The notes: generated from the letters alone by a model not told the origin. Positions 16,681 to 25,073 are shown, counted from the stretch's first letter. The stretch: DNA of 64,000 nt from Hymenobacter negativus (GCF_017571495.1 NZ_JAGETZ010000002.1:310001-374000), one strand, 5' to 3'. A program made the numbers and translations.

Positions 16681-16708
16681 AAAGGCTGCTTCGTGAGAGG
16701 CAGCCTTT
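16681..16708. terminator. Bidirectional intrinsic terminator
   Basis: AAAGGCTGC at 16681-16689 pairs with GCAGCCTTT at 16700-16708, with A-rich and T-rich tails on both sides. It serves the convergent ArsR-like and coaE genes. Confidence 0.75.
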
Positions 16709-16772
16709 CTTTATTTCTATCCAGTTTCTCGTTGTCAGTCCTGCTTTGCGGCATTTCACAACGGCTTTCTTA

Positions 16773-17381
16773 TCAGTGAGGCTGTAGCGGAGCACTAAAA
16801 GTATTGTGTAGCGTCAGTACCTGCGGCAGTAGCGGGTGCACGTCATCGTTGGTGAGGATGTAGTCGGCGCGCTGCATCTTTTCTTCCTCGCTCAGCTGCT
16901 TGGCCATAATAGACTTCACATCGGCTGCGGAGCGGTGTGGGTCGCGCCGCAATACCCGGGTTGCCCGTACTGCCAACGGCGCAAATACCGTAATGATGCG
17001 GTCGAGCTGCTTGTATGACCCTGCTTCGAAGAGCAATGCTGCTTCCTTGAGCACATACCGAAATCCGGCCTGTTGCTGCGCCGCGGCCCAGCGCTCAAAA
17101 TCGAGGCCGACCTGTGGGTGTACCAAGCCATTGAGCTGAGCCAGCAGCGCCGGAGTATTGAACACCGTTCCTGCCAGCATGGGCCGATTGATGCGTCCAT
17201 TCTCATCGTACGTATTCGGGCCAAAAGCAGCGGCTAGCTGCTGCCGAAGCTCTGGGTCATTCTCCATTACCCAGCGGGCCCGAGTATCAGCGTCGTAGAT
17301 GGGCGTGCCGAGGGCGTGAAATAAGCGGCTGGCAATGCTCTTGCCCGAGCCAATACCGCCAGTGATGCCGATGCGAAGCAT
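16773..17381 (-). CDS. coaE: Dephospho-CoA kinase
   Basis: A 202-residue cytoplasmic P-loop kinase that phosphorylates the 3'-hydroxyl of dephospho-CoA, the last step of coenzyme A synthesis. The N-terminus MLRIGITGGIGSGKS holds the Walker A loop (GGIGSGKS, 8-15). The family's DAD motif appears as YDADTRARW (about 29-37), HPQVGLDFERW (about 86-96), and the lid region VLKEAALLFEAG. Length is typical. It starts 4 nt after the ybbR-like stop and is the last gene of the nusB-to-coaE block. Confidence 0.95.
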   Translation of the reverse strand: MLRIGITGGIGSGKSIASRLFHALGTPIYDADTRARWVMENDPELRQQLAAAFGPNTYDENGRINRPMLAGTVFNTPALLAQLNGLVHPQVGLDFERWAAAQQQAGFRYVLKEAALLFEAGSYKQLDRIITVFAPLAVRATRVLRRDPHRSAADVKSIMAKQLSEEEKMQRADYILTNDDVHPLLPQVLTLHNTFSAPLQPH

Positions 17382-17385
17382 AGCG

Positions 17386-18105
17386 TTAGTGTGAAATGGA
17401 GGAGCGGTGCCGCCCGCTACGAGACTGCGTGATACGGGTCAGGTTGATGTGCACCGATGAGGACGTGGCCCGCACCCGCGCCGGCGCAATGATGAATACT
17501 TCCGCATCGGTGTCCGTGCCTGCTTGGGGTAGCACAACGGGGTAAGGGTTCGGCAGCGCATTCACCAAAGTAGCTGGCCCCTGAAACGTAACAAATGCCG
17601 GTGAAAAACGGGCTTTGTAAAGACTGGCCGAATCGGCTGGGAGCCCCAGTGGTAGCCTCCGACTGGCATAGCGGTCGAAGGTCAGGCGCAACGTATCGCC
17701 GGCCCATTCCGTGACCTGCACGCCTTCCAGAGCATTTTGCAAGCCTCGGTGCCAAGCCTCGGCGGGTAGGTAGCGGGTGCCAGGCAAGGGCACGGGGCGT
17801 AGGTCGGCGGGACGGGTGCCCCAGCCCATATTGGCCCGCAACAGCCGCCAGCCTTGGCCCGTGACGGTAACTGGCAACGCCGCTGGCAGCGGCCGGAGCG
17901 GTACATAATGCACCGAGTCGTAGTGCCAGTTCAGCGGGAAATTGATGCGCGTGGTGTAGGTTTTGTTCAGCGCATTCATCTGCCAGAACAGACCCGCCGC
18001 CAGCAGGCAGGCCGTGATGGCACGGTAAAAGCTGGTTTCTTGGCCGGCGAAGGGCCGCACGAACCAGCGCACCAGCCGGCCCGCCCGAGTCAGCGGCCCC
18101 TGCAT
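17386..18105 (-). CDS. YbbR-like domain protein, membrane anchored
   Basis: A 239-residue protein with one N-terminal membrane segment (about 27-43, AITACLLAAGLFWQMNALN) after a basic tail, then beta-rich YbbR-like repeats (INFPLNWHYDS..., VTVTGQGWRLL, LPLGLPADSA). The conserved pattern of Bacteroidota YbbR/CdaR-like proteins in a yajC-ybbR-coaE order is matched; it is not linked here to a diadenylate cyclase gene. The exact role is unknown. Spacing is 3 nt from the yajC stop and 4 nt to coaE, indicating a tight operon. The last 20 residues are basic and Ser-rich. Confidence 0.8.
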   Translation of the reverse strand: MQGPLTRAGRLVRWFVRPFAGQETSFYRAITACLLAAGLFWQMNALNKTYTTRINFPLNWHYDSVHYVPLRPLPAALPVTVTGQGWRLLRANMGWGTRPADLRPVPLPGTRYLPAEAWHRGLQNALEGVQVTEWAGDTLRLTFDRYASRRLPLGLPADSASLYKARFSPAFVTFQGPATLVNALPNPYPVVLPQAGTDTDAEVFIIAPARVRATSSSVHINLTRITQSRSGRHRSSISH

Positions 18106-18108
18106 GGC

Positions 18109-18438
18109 TTAGGAGGCGAGGGAAGTATCCGGGCCAGCAGTAGTTTTATTGCCCACCTCGCGGGCAATAGCCGAGCGGTCGAAGCGTAGCTTGGTGCCAC
18201 GGTCAACTTCCACTACCACTGTCTCTTCGGTTATATCAACTACTAGCCCGTGTAGTCCGCCAATGGTGACGACGCGCGCGCCCTTGGTGAGCGCCTGCCG
18301 GAAGGCTTTTGCATCGGCCGTGCGCTTTTGTTGGGGCCGAATCATAAAAATATACACTACCAGGCCAATGGCAATTGGAAAAAGCAGCTGCATGTATTCG
18401 CCGCCGCCGCTGGCTTGTAGTAGGAGGGTCAACAACAT
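18109..18438 (-). CDS. yajC: Preprotein translocase subunit YajC
   Basis: A 109-residue inner-membrane protein, accessory to the SecDF-YajC complex that assists protein export through SecYEG. It has one transmembrane helix (about 17-33, MQLLFPIAIGLVVYIFMIRP) followed at once by the family signature RPQQKR, and a cytoplasmic domain with GARVVTIGGLHGLVVDI and VDRGTKLRFDRSAI. Length and layout are normal. It lies between the DUF1573 lipoprotein and the ybbR-like gene, the usual Bacteroidota order. Confidence 0.93.
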   Translation of the reverse strand: MLLTLLLQASGGGEYMQLLFPIAIGLVVYIFMIRPQQKRTADAKAFRQALTKGARVVTIGGLHGLVVDITEETVVVEVDRGTKLRFDRSAIAREVGNKTTAGPDTSLAS

Positions 18439-18450
18439 GATGGAGAGAAC

Positions 18451-18960
18451 TTAAAGAGGCTTTTTGGCATCGTCCGTCAGAACGTTGCCTTTGATGACGA
18501 TGGTAGAGATGCTGGGCTGGGTGTTGGCTCGCACCGCAACCTGCTTGTTGATGATGCCCTGCTTGCCCTGGCTGTCGAACTGCACTTCCATCTTGCCTTC
18601 GGCTCCTGGTGCAATGGGCTCTTTGGTCCAGCTTGGAGTAGTGCAGCCGCAGGAAGCGGTTGCGTCTTCAATCAGCAGCGCTGACTTGCCGGTGTTGGTG
18701 AATGTGAAGGTGTGGCGGACCTTGGTGTTTGGTTGAATATCACCGAAATCGAATTCCGCTTCGGCAAACTTCATCACCGGGGCATTAGGGTTCGGCGCTT
18801 CGCTTTCATTTACTACGTTGGGGTTATCAATCGTAGGGTTGGCCGCATCAGACTCGGCAGTGGCGGCAGCATTCATGCCTTCGGTGCCGACTTCTGCCTT
18901 CTTATCGTTGTTGCAGGCTGCCAGTAAGAGCGTAGCAGCCAAAAGAATCTGGTATTTCAT
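18451..18960 (-). CDS. DUF1573 lipoprotein
   Basis: A 169-residue lipoprotein. The start at 18960 gives MKYQILLAATLLLAACNN with a lipobox LAAC (Cys16); an upstream Met at 18975 adds five residues only. A low-complexity linker rich in Asn, Ala, Glu and Pro (about 20-65) precedes an immunoglobulin-like DUF1573 domain: FDFGDIQPNTKVRHTF, FTNTGKSALLIEDATASCGCTTPSW and a final beta strand ending IVIKGNVL. The SCGCT motif is characteristic. It sits at the outer face of a membrane; its role is unknown. Gap to yajC is 12 nt. Confidence 0.9.
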   Translation of the reverse strand: MKYQILLAATLLLAACNNDKKAEVGTEGMNAAATAESDAANPTIDNPNVVNESEAPNPNAPVMKFAEAEFDFGDIQPNTKVRHTFTFTNTGKSALLIEDATASCGCTTPSWTKEPIAPGAEGKMEVQFDSQGKQGIINKQVAVRANTQPSISTIVIKGNVLTDDAKKPL

Positions 18961-18978
18961 AATATAGGGAAGCAACTG

Positions 18979-19009
18979 CTGTCGTCCTTCGTTCTGCTCA
19001 GGACGACAG
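18979..19009. repeat. Hairpin between the IDH and DUF1573 genes
   Basis: CTGTCGTCCT (18979-18988) pairs with AGGACGACAG (19000-19009) around an 11-nt loop. Its TCCTTCGyTCTGCTCAGGA core also appears near 42953-42972, so it is probably a remnant of a dispersed element rather than a simple terminator. Confidence 0.5.
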
Positions 19010-19032
19010 ATAGGGCAAAAACTGCCTAGAAA

Positions 19033-20031
19033 TTACAATTTAGCAATAATGCTCTGGGCAAACTCGCTGGTGCTGGCTTTGCCACCCAAGTCGCCGGTAC
19101 ACTCTTCCTGGTTCAGCAGGGTGTTTTCCAGGGCGGTATCAATCCGGTCGGCCTTGGCATGTTCGCCGAGGTGGTGCAGCATCATAATGGCCGAGCGGAG
19201 CAGGGCGGTGGGGTTGGCTTTGCCCTGGCCAGCAATGTCAGGAGCGGAGCCGTGCACGGCTTCAAAAATGGCCATGTTATCGCTGATGTTGGCGCCGGCT
19301 ACCACACCAAGGCCGCCCACGAGGCCGGCGCAGAGGTCGGATAGCAAATCGCCAAACAGGTTGGTCGTCACAATCACATCGAACTGCTCGGGTTTGCCCA
19401 CCAGCTGCATGCACATATTGTCGATGATTTTATCTTCGAACACAATCTGCGGAAACTCCAGGCTGGCTTCCTTACACGCATTAATCATCAGCGTGCCAGC
19501 CATTTTGATGATGTTGGCTTTGTGGGCCAGCGTCACCTTTTTGCGGCCATGTTTGACGGCGTAAGCAAAGGCCGCGCGGCAGATTTTGCGGGCGCCTTCG
19601 ACCGTAACGCGAGCAATGGAATCGGCAATACCAAGACGCTCGTCCCACATTTCGAGACCGGAATACAGGCCCTCCGTATTTTCGCGAAACAGCACGAGGT
19701 CAATTCCTTCGTAGCGGGTCTTGATGCCCGGCGTGGTTTTGCTGGGGCGCACGTTCTGGTAGAGGTCGTACTTCTGGCGCAGCGTCACGTTGATACTGCG
19801 GAAGCCCTTGCCCACCGGCGTGGTAATCGGACCTTTGAGGGCCACCTTATTCTTTTCCAACGACTTGAGGAGCGAGGTCGGAAGCAGTTCGCCCGATTGG
19901 TCGAACGTCGTCTGGCCCGCATTCTGCTCTTCCCACTGAATGGGCACCTGCGCCGCCGCGAAAATATCGGTTACCGCTTTCGTGATTTCGGGGCCTATGC
20001 CGTCGCCGGGAATAAGGGTTACTACGTGCAT
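19033..20031 (-). CDS. NAD-type isocitrate dehydrogenase (isocitrate/isopropylmalate dehydrogenase family)
   Basis: A 332-residue oxidative decarboxylase. The start at 20031 (MHVVTLIPGDGIGPE) is set by the family N-terminus. Substrate-loop residues read SINVTLRQKYDLYQNVRP (about 91-108), with Ser before Asn as in NAD-isocitrate dehydrogenases and unlike isopropylmalate dehydrogenases. Other landmarks are RENTEGLYSG, the metal-binding DLLSDLCAGLVGGLG, and the NAD site HGSAPDIAGQGKANP. It catalyses isocitrate to 2-oxoglutarate in the TCA cycle; isopropylmalate or homoisocitrate use is less likely. It is inserted among the nusB-coaE block genes, flanked by hairpins on both sides, so may be its own transcription unit. 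Confidence 0.85.
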   Translation of the reverse strand: MHVVTLIPGDGIGPEITKAVTDIFAAAQVPIQWEEQNAGQTTFDQSGELLPTSLLKSLEKNKVALKGPITTPVGKGFRSINVTLRQKYDLYQNVRPSKTTPGIKTRYEGIDLVLFRENTEGLYSGLEMWDERLGIADSIARVTVEGARKICRAAFAYAVKHGRKKVTLAHKANIIKMAGTLMINACKEASLEFPQIVFEDKIIDNMCMQLVGKPEQFDVIVTTNLFGDLLSDLCAGLVGGLGVVAGANISDNMAIFEAVHGSAPDIAGQGKANPTALLRSAIMMLHHLGEHAKADRIDTALENTLLNQEECTGDLGGKASTSEFAQSIIAKL

Positions 20032-20068
20032 TGTACGGGGTAATGAGTGATTGGGAGTAAGCACAAAG

Positions 20069-20133
20069 GACGGAATGGATGAATGAGCAAAGACTGAAAT
20101 TTATCGGTCGTTCACTCCTTCACCCATTCCGTC
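20069..20133. repeat. Imperfect inverted repeat upstream of the IDH gene
   Basis: GACGGAATGGATGAATGAG (20069-20087) is complementary, with a few G.T pairs or mismatches, to 20113-20133. It lies between the ytxH stop and the IDH start and may terminate ytxH transcription. Confidence 0.45.
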
Positions 20134-20157
20134 AAGTACTTAGATGCCCGAAAAAAA

Positions 20158-20469
20158 TTAAGCGCCCTTGCGGGAATTGATTTGGTTGATGAGCTGGTCG
20201 ACATCACCGAGCAACTGCTCGGCTTTGGATTTGGCATCGGAAATCACACGCTGGCCTTCGCTTTTAGCTGATGACTGGCCTGCGCCTTCGCGGCTGGTCA
20301 CGAGGCTATCGGTGAGGTCAGCCAGCACAGAGCGGTATTTCTCCAGCTGGTAGCTGAGCCAAGAGCGGGTTTCAGTGCCGGGTTCGGGGGCATAGAGCAA
20401 GCCAAGGGCTGCGCCGGTGAGGGCGCCGCCCGCGAAGCACAGGATGCCGGTGGTGGTTTTGCTGGCCAT
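20158..20469 (-). CDS. YtxH domain-containing protein
   Basis: A 103-residue protein beginning MASKTTTGILCFAGGALTG; the start at 20469 is chosen because the frame's upstream extension lacks family features. One short glycine-rich membrane segment (about 8-26, ending in ALGLLYAPEPG) is the YtxH hallmark: a Gly-zipper helix followed by YAP..G. The rest is a charged amphipathic helix (SYQLEKYRSVLADLTDSL..., DAKSKAEQLLGDVDQLINQI). YtxH proteins are small envelope or stress-associated proteins of unknown mechanism. It sits between nusB and the IDH gene. Confidence 0.85.
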   Translation of the reverse strand: MASKTTTGILCFAGGALTGAALGLLYAPEPGTETRSWLSYQLEKYRSVLADLTDSLVTSREGAGQSSAKSEGQRVISDAKSKAEQLLGDVDQLINQINSRKGA

Positions 20470-20608
20470 GGTTATCGAAGGGGGATGAGAGTAAATGAGA
20501 GTGTTTTCAGGGCTGCGTACGGGGAAGCGCGGCTGTAGATGCAAAAGTGGCTATATCGAGCCAATGTTCGGCCACGGGCAATAAAGTTGTTGCCAGCTAC
20601 GCCTTACG

Positions 20609-21805
20609 CTACTGGTTATCCAAAAGTCCGCGGCCTGATTTGCGAATGTCGCCGCTGGCGGCCAAATCCGTCGCCAGCTTGTCAAGGATGCCATTGACGA
20701 ACTGCTTGCTCTTGGGCGTGCTGTAGAGCTTGCTGATTTCAATGTATTCGTTGATAGTGACTTTCACCGGGATGCCGCGGAAAAGCTGCATTTCAGTGAG
20801 CGCCATTTTCAGAATAATTTTGTCGAGCAGGGCCACACGTTCTACATCCCAGTTCTGCACCGAACCGGCGATGAGCTTCTCCATCTTGTCGTCTTCGAGG
20901 AGTGTCTGCTTGTAAAGCGTTTCGGCAAACTCCCGGTCGTCAGACCAGTTGGCGGAGAGGTTCATCAGCTCCTGTTTTTCGTCAGCGCCGAAGGGCAGCA
21001 TTTTCAGCGTCTTCAGCACCAGATTACGCACGATGGGCCGGTTTTCCTCCCAGTTCAAATCCGCCGATTCGAGCTGTCGTGGCAGCGCTTCGCCCTTGAA
21101 AACAAAATCTTTGTAGATGTGACGCAGGATTTCGAGGTCGGCATCGTAGTCCATCTCGGCCTCATCCGTCAGCTTGGCGCTGAGATAGGAGAGGATGGTT
21201 TCGTCGGCCTTCATTTCCTGCCAGGCAGCAGTAAGCGCTTCAAGTTCCTCGGCGCCTTCCCAAGCCAGCTTGCGCCGAATGGTGAGGCCTTGCAGCTGCT
21301 CGTTGGCCATCAGCTTGGCAATGGCCTTGTTCTGGTGCAGGCGGCTGGTATCTAAGGCGTTTTCGCTCGGGCCCAGGCGGCGACGCTCCTCACGGCTCTG
21401 CTCTTCTTCCAGCACGCCGAGCAGCGCTTTGGGCAGGTTGAGCAAGTGCAGGTATTGGTCGTGAATGCTTTCGGCACCCACCAGTAGCTGTCCGGCGTAG
21501 AACTCGCCGTCCTTCTTCACCTGGTTCTGGAAGGAATTGATGGCGTCGGTCACGGCCTTGTCAACGGCTTTATCATCCGTTTTTTCGGGGGCGGTACCGG
21601 TGCGGTACCAGTCGCGCAGCTGAGCTTCGCCCAGCTTGCGCTGGCCTTCCAGCTTGCGGCGGTCGGGAGCCTCTTTGGCCGTCAGGTCGGGCTCGAAAGC
21701 AGCCGCGATGCGGTCCTGTGCCAGCATCAAATCGGCTCCCACCGCTTGGTGGTAGGAGTAGAGCGACTGCATGACTTTGATACGGAGGAGGCGGCGGTTG
21801 AGCAT
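20609..21805 (-). CDS. nusB: Transcription antitermination factor NusB, long Bacteroidota form
   Basis: A 398-residue protein, more than twice the 140 residues of E. coli NusB. The N-terminus MLNRRLLRIKVMQSLYSYHQ matches the start of the NusB fold (R.LR.KV.Q.LY), then comes a long charged insert (about 40-250). The rest of the fold resumes at the C-terminus: ILKMALTEMQLFRGIPVKVTINEYIEISKLYSTPKSKQFVNGILDKL. NusB binds boxA RNA with NusE (S10) and prevents early termination in rRNA operons. The long insert is common in this phylum; its role is unknown. It is the first gene of the minus-strand block. Confidence 0.9.
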   Translation of the reverse strand: MLNRRLLRIKVMQSLYSYHQAVGADLMLAQDRIAAAFEPDLTAKEAPDRRKLEGQRKLGEAQLRDWYRTGTAPEKTDDKAVDKAVTDAINSFQNQVKKDGEFYAGQLLVGAESIHDQYLHLLNLPKALLGVLEEEQSREERRRLGPSENALDTSRLHQNKAIAKLMANEQLQGLTIRRKLAWEGAEELEALTAAWQEMKADETILSYLSAKLTDEAEMDYDADLEILRHIYKDFVFKGEALPRQLESADLNWEENRPIVRNLVLKTLKMLPFGADEKQELMNLSANWSDDREFAETLYKQTLLEDDKMEKLIAGSVQNWDVERVALLDKIILKMALTEMQLFRGIPVKVTINEYIEISKLYSTPKSKQFVNGILDKLATDLAASGDIRKSGRGLLDNQ

Positions 21806-21819
21806 CTTAGAAGTGTTGG

Positions 21820-21914
21820 GTTTTGAATGTTGAGTGTTGAGTTGAAAGTTGAGAGTTGAATTGGCAGTCCGTTAAAACAGTAAGTCTGGCAACTCAACAC
21901 TCAACATTCAAAAC
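21820..21914. repeat. Perfect 25-bp inverted repeat with a 45-nt loop
   Basis: Arms 21820-21844 and 21890-21914 are exact complements (TTGAATGTTGAGTGTTGAG type). The left arm continues into further GTTGA-rich direct repeats. It lies between the leucine dehydrogenase stop and the nusB start and is likely a terminator-like or dispersed element. Confidence 0.65.
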
Positions 21915-21925
21915 TCAACTCTCCT

Positions 21926-23017
21926 TTAGTAGGTCGACTTCACCCGGCCCACGTTGGCAATGCGCTCTTTGGCCTGCCGGATAGCGGCGGCTTGGGGATG
22001 CATGCCTTCTGCTTCGGCACGGGCCAAAACCTGGAGGGTGAAGTCGTAGATTTTTTCGGTTTGGGTGAGGGCGCCCTGGCGGCTGGCGCCGGTCACCTCA
22101 GAATACACGTTGATGAGGCCGCCGGCATTGATGAGGAAGTCGGGGGCGTACACAATGCCGCGGCGCACGAGCTCAGGGCCGTGCTGGTTTTCATTTTTGA
22201 GCTGGTTGTTGGCGCAGCCGGCCACTACCTGGCACTTCAGGCGCGGGATGGTTTCATCGTTGAGAGTAGCACCGAGCGCGCAGGGCGAGTAGATGTCCAT
22301 TTCCTGTTCGTAAATGGCTTCTAGGCCCACGGCGGTAGCGCCGAAGCGGTTGGCCGCATCCAAGGCGCGGTCTTCGTAGTAATCGGTTACGATGAGCTTG
22401 GCGCCTTCTTTTTGCAGGTGCTCGAGCAGATAGGTGCCGACGTGGCCCACGCCTTGCACACCGATACGCTTGCCAGTCAGGCTCTCGGAGCCATAGGCTT
22501 TTTTGGCGGCGGCTTTCATGCCCATATACACGCCGTAGGCCGTTACGGGCGAGGGGTCGCCGGAGCCACCCATGCTTTCGGGCAGGCCCGCAACGTGAGT
22601 GGTTTCCATGCGGATGTACTCCATGTCCTTGGTGGTCATGTTCACATCCTCAGCGGTGATGTACTTGCCGTTCAGGTTCTTCACGAAGCGGCCAAACTTG
22701 CGCAGCAAGGCTTCGGTCTTCAGTGTTTTGGCGTCGCCGATGATGACGGCCTTGCCACCGCCTAGATTCAGGCCCGAAATAGCTGCCTTATAAGTCATGC
22801 CGCGCGAAAGTCGCAGCACGTCGTTCAACGCCTCTGCGTCAGAAGCATAGTGCCACATGCGGGTACCGCCGAGGGCCGGTCCGAGCACGGTGTTGTGGAT
22901 GCCGATAATGGCCTTGAGGCCAGTCTCGTGGTCGTGGCAGTACACGACCTGCTCGTGCTGGTGCTCAGCAATCTGGTCGAAAATAGACTCCGGGGCGACA
23001 ATTTGGGTTTCAATCAT
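21926..23017 (-). CDS. Leucine dehydrogenase (Glu/Leu/Phe/Val dehydrogenase family)
   Basis: A 363-residue cytoplasmic enzyme, the size of Bacillus leucine dehydrogenase. It deaminates branched-chain amino acids to 2-oxo acids with NAD. Substrate-domain motifs are GLKAIIGIHNTVLGPALGGTRMW (about 33-55), the catalytic lysine region GMTYKAAISGLNLGGGKAVI (Lys at about 77-90), and GKYITAEDVNM. The coenzyme domain has the loop VQGVGHVGTYLLEHL. The start at 23017 (MIETQIVAPES) is the only sensible one. It is divergent from the ABC exporter at 23280, separated by a long hairpin repeat. Confidence 0.88.
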   Translation of the reverse strand: MIETQIVAPESIFDQIAEHQHEQVVYCHDHETGLKAIIGIHNTVLGPALGGTRMWHYASDAEALNDVLRLSRGMTYKAAISGLNLGGGKAVIIGDAKTLKTEALLRKFGRFVKNLNGKYITAEDVNMTTKDMEYIRMETTHVAGLPESMGGSGDPSPVTAYGVYMGMKAAAKKAYGSESLTGKRIGVQGVGHVGTYLLEHLQKEGAKLIVTDYYEDRALDAANRFGATAVGLEAIYEQEMDIYSPCALGATLNDETIPRLKCQVVAGCANNQLKNENQHGPELVRRGIVYAPDFLINAGGLINVYSEVTGASRQGALTQTEKIYDFTLQVLARAEAEGMHPQAAAIRQAKERIANVGRVKSTY

Positions 23018-23113
23018 GGGAATGAATTGAAGGTTGGTGGGAATTGTGAGAATGGATGGTTGGGAACAGTGCGGCGTAACTTTGTTGGGTCTTTGGGCTT
23101 ATACGAAAATCCA

Positions 23114-23207
23114 GAACGTCATGCTGAGCCTGCCGAAGCATCTCTACCACGTAAGTAAATAATTACTACAGCGGTAGAAATGCTTCGGCAGGCTCAGCAT
23201 GACGTTC
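23114..23207. repeat. Dispersed hairpin element, 35-bp arms (family 1)
   Basis: Arms 23114-23148 and 23173-23207 are complementary over 35 bp with a single mismatch and a 24-nt loop. The outer core is GAACGTCATGCTGAGC. A decayed relative occurs at 47746. There is no T-run, so it is not a standard terminator. It lies between divergent genes and supports the downstream start at 23280 for the ABC exporter. Confidence 0.8.
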
Positions 23208-23279
23208 GGTTTGACCATTGACTCAACGTTTCAGGCCGCAAAAGTACCGCTATTTTCCCGAACCGGCCCCTCCCCAGCC

Positions 23280-25070
23280 ATGCCCGTACGCGCACTATCC
23301 GCCGTTAACCCGTTCATCTTCCGCTATAAGTGGCATTTCCTGGCCGGAGTGCTATTCGTGGCGTTGAGTACGCTACTGGCCATTTTCCCGGCCCAGTTGG
23401 TGCGCTATGCCTTCGATTTGGTGAACGAGGGCATCGACCTCTACCACCTCTATGCCGGCACCGAGGCGCAGAAGGGCGTGTACCAGCTCTTTGGGCGCAA
23501 CGTGCTGTTCTATGGCATGCTCATCATTGGCCTGGCCCTGCTGCGCGGAATCTTCCTGTTCTTCATGCGCCAGACGCTCATCGTGATGTCGCGTCATATT
23601 GAGAACGACCAGAAAAACCAGATTTACCAGCACTACCAGTCGCTGCCGCTCAGCTTCTACCGCCGCCACAGCACTGGCGACCTCATGTCGCGTATTTCCG
23701 AAGATGTGAGCCGCGTGCGGATGTACCTCGGGCCGGCCATTATGTATTTCCTGCAGCTGGTGCTGTTGTTCCTGCTTATTGTGCCGCTCATGCTCATGGT
23801 GAACGTGAAGCTGACGCTCTACACGCTGCTGCCGCTGCCCATTCTGTCAGTCAGTATTTTCTACGTCAATAACTTAATTGAGCGAAAATCTGACGAAATT
23901 CAGCGAGCCTTGTCGGGCATGACAACGTTTGTGCAGGAAGCTTTCTCGGGGATTCGGGTGTTGAAATCTTTCGTGCGGGAGGCCGATTCGCACGAGCAAT
24001 TCGCCAAAGCCAGTAATGAATACAAGGAAAAGTCACTGAGCCTGAACTTCGTAAACTCGCTGTTTTTTCCGCTCATCCTATTCCTGATTGGCTTGAGTAC
24101 GCTCATTACGGTGTGGGTTGGGGGCCAAGAAGTTATCCGCGGCACCATCACCACGGGTACCATCGCGGAGTTTCTAATTTATGTGAACCTACTTACCTGG
24201 CCGGTCACGGCGCTGGGTTGGACTTCCTCGCTGGTGCAGCGGGCTGAAGCTTCGCAGGCTCGCATCAACGAGTTTCTGGACCAGAAAACCGACATCATTT
24301 CGCGTCACAATGTCGAGCGCGAGTTGGCTGGCGATATTGTGTTCGAGAACGTCTCCTTCACATATCCCGATACGGGCATCCAGGCTCTGAAAAACGTGAG
24401 CTTCCGCGTGCGACCGGGCCAGACACTGGCCGTTATCGGCAACACCGGCTCGGGTAAAAGCACGGTTGCCGCGTTGCTCTGCCGCCTCTACGATGTGACG
24501 GCCGGCGACATCAAAATAGACGACGTGGATGTGCGCGATTACTCCCTGCGGGCTCTGCGCGGTCAGATTGGCTACGTGCCGCAGGATGTCTTTCTGTTCT
24601 CCGACTCCATCCGCAACAACATTAACTTTGGCCTCGACCAACCCGACGAAGCCCGAATGCTGCAAGCTGCCAAAGACGCCGACGTGTACGAAAATATTGT
24701 GGCTTTCCCCGAGGGCTTCGATACCAAAGTAGGCGAGCGCGGCATTACGCTCTCCGGCGGTCAGAAGCAGCGCGTAAGCATGGCCCGCGCCTTGGTTAAG
24801 GAGCCCAAAATCCTCATCCTAGACGACTCACTTTCTGCTGTTGATACCAAGACGGAGAATGCAATCCTAGGCAGCTTGCAGCGTATCATGACGGCCCGCA
24901 CCAGTCTAATTATCTCGCACCGTGTGAGTTCCGTGAAACTGGCCGATGAAATTCTGGTGCTCGACGATGGCATCATTGTGCAGCACGGCACCCACGATGC
25001 CCTGATGGCCGAAACCGACGGCTTGTACCGTGCCCTCTACGAGCGACAACTGCAAACCGAAGAAGCTTAA
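23280..25070 (+). CDS. ABC exporter, fused permease and ATPase (MsbA/multidrug type)
   Basis: A 596-residue half-transporter that would act as a homodimer or with a partner. The start at 23280 (MPVRALSAVNPF) avoids the hairpin repeat lying upstream. Six membrane helices occupy about 20-300 (for example WHFLAGVLFVALSTLLAIFP, MYFLQLVLLFLLIVPLML), with the exporter coupling motif in SGIRVLKSFVRE. The ATPase has Walker A GNTGSGKST (about 390), Q-loop YVPQDVFLFSD, signature LSGGQKQR, Walker B ILILDDSLSAVD and the switch His in ISHRVSS. The substrate could be a lipid, a drug or a peptide. The Walker B acid is Asp-Asp rather than the usual Asp-Glu, so the catalytic Glu is replaced by Asp. Confidence 0.88.
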   Translation: MPVRALSAVNPFIFRYKWHFLAGVLFVALSTLLAIFPAQLVRYAFDLVNEGIDLYHLYAGTEAQKGVYQLFGRNVLFYGMLIIGLALLRGIFLFFMRQTLIVMSRHIENDQKNQIYQHYQSLPLSFYRRHSTGDLMSRISEDVSRVRMYLGPAIMYFLQLVLLFLLIVPLMLMVNVKLTLYTLLPLPILSVSIFYVNNLIERKSDEIQRALSGMTTFVQEAFSGIRVLKSFVREADSHEQFAKASNEYKEKSLSLNFVNSLFFPLILFLIGLSTLITVWVGGQEVIRGTITTGTIAEFLIYVNLLTWPVTALGWTSSLVQRAEASQARINEFLDQKTDIISRHNVERELAGDIVFENVSFTYPDTGIQALKNVSFRVRPGQTLAVIGNTGSGKSTVAALLCRLYDVTAGDIKIDDVDVRDYSLRALRGQIGYVPQDVFLFSDSIRNNINFGLDQPDEARMLQAAKDADVYENIVAFPEGFDTKVGERGITLSGGQKQRVSMARALVKEPKILILDDSLSAVDTKTENAILGSLQRIMTARTSLIISHRVSSVKLADEILVLDDGIIVQHGTHDALMAETDGLYRALYERQLQTEEA

Positions 25071-25073
25071 CTC

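Noticed and set aside
19033..20031. 3-isopropylmalate dehydrogenase
   Set aside because: The SINVTLR...DLYQNVRP substrate loop fits isocitrate dehydrogenase and no leucine-pathway gene is adjacent.
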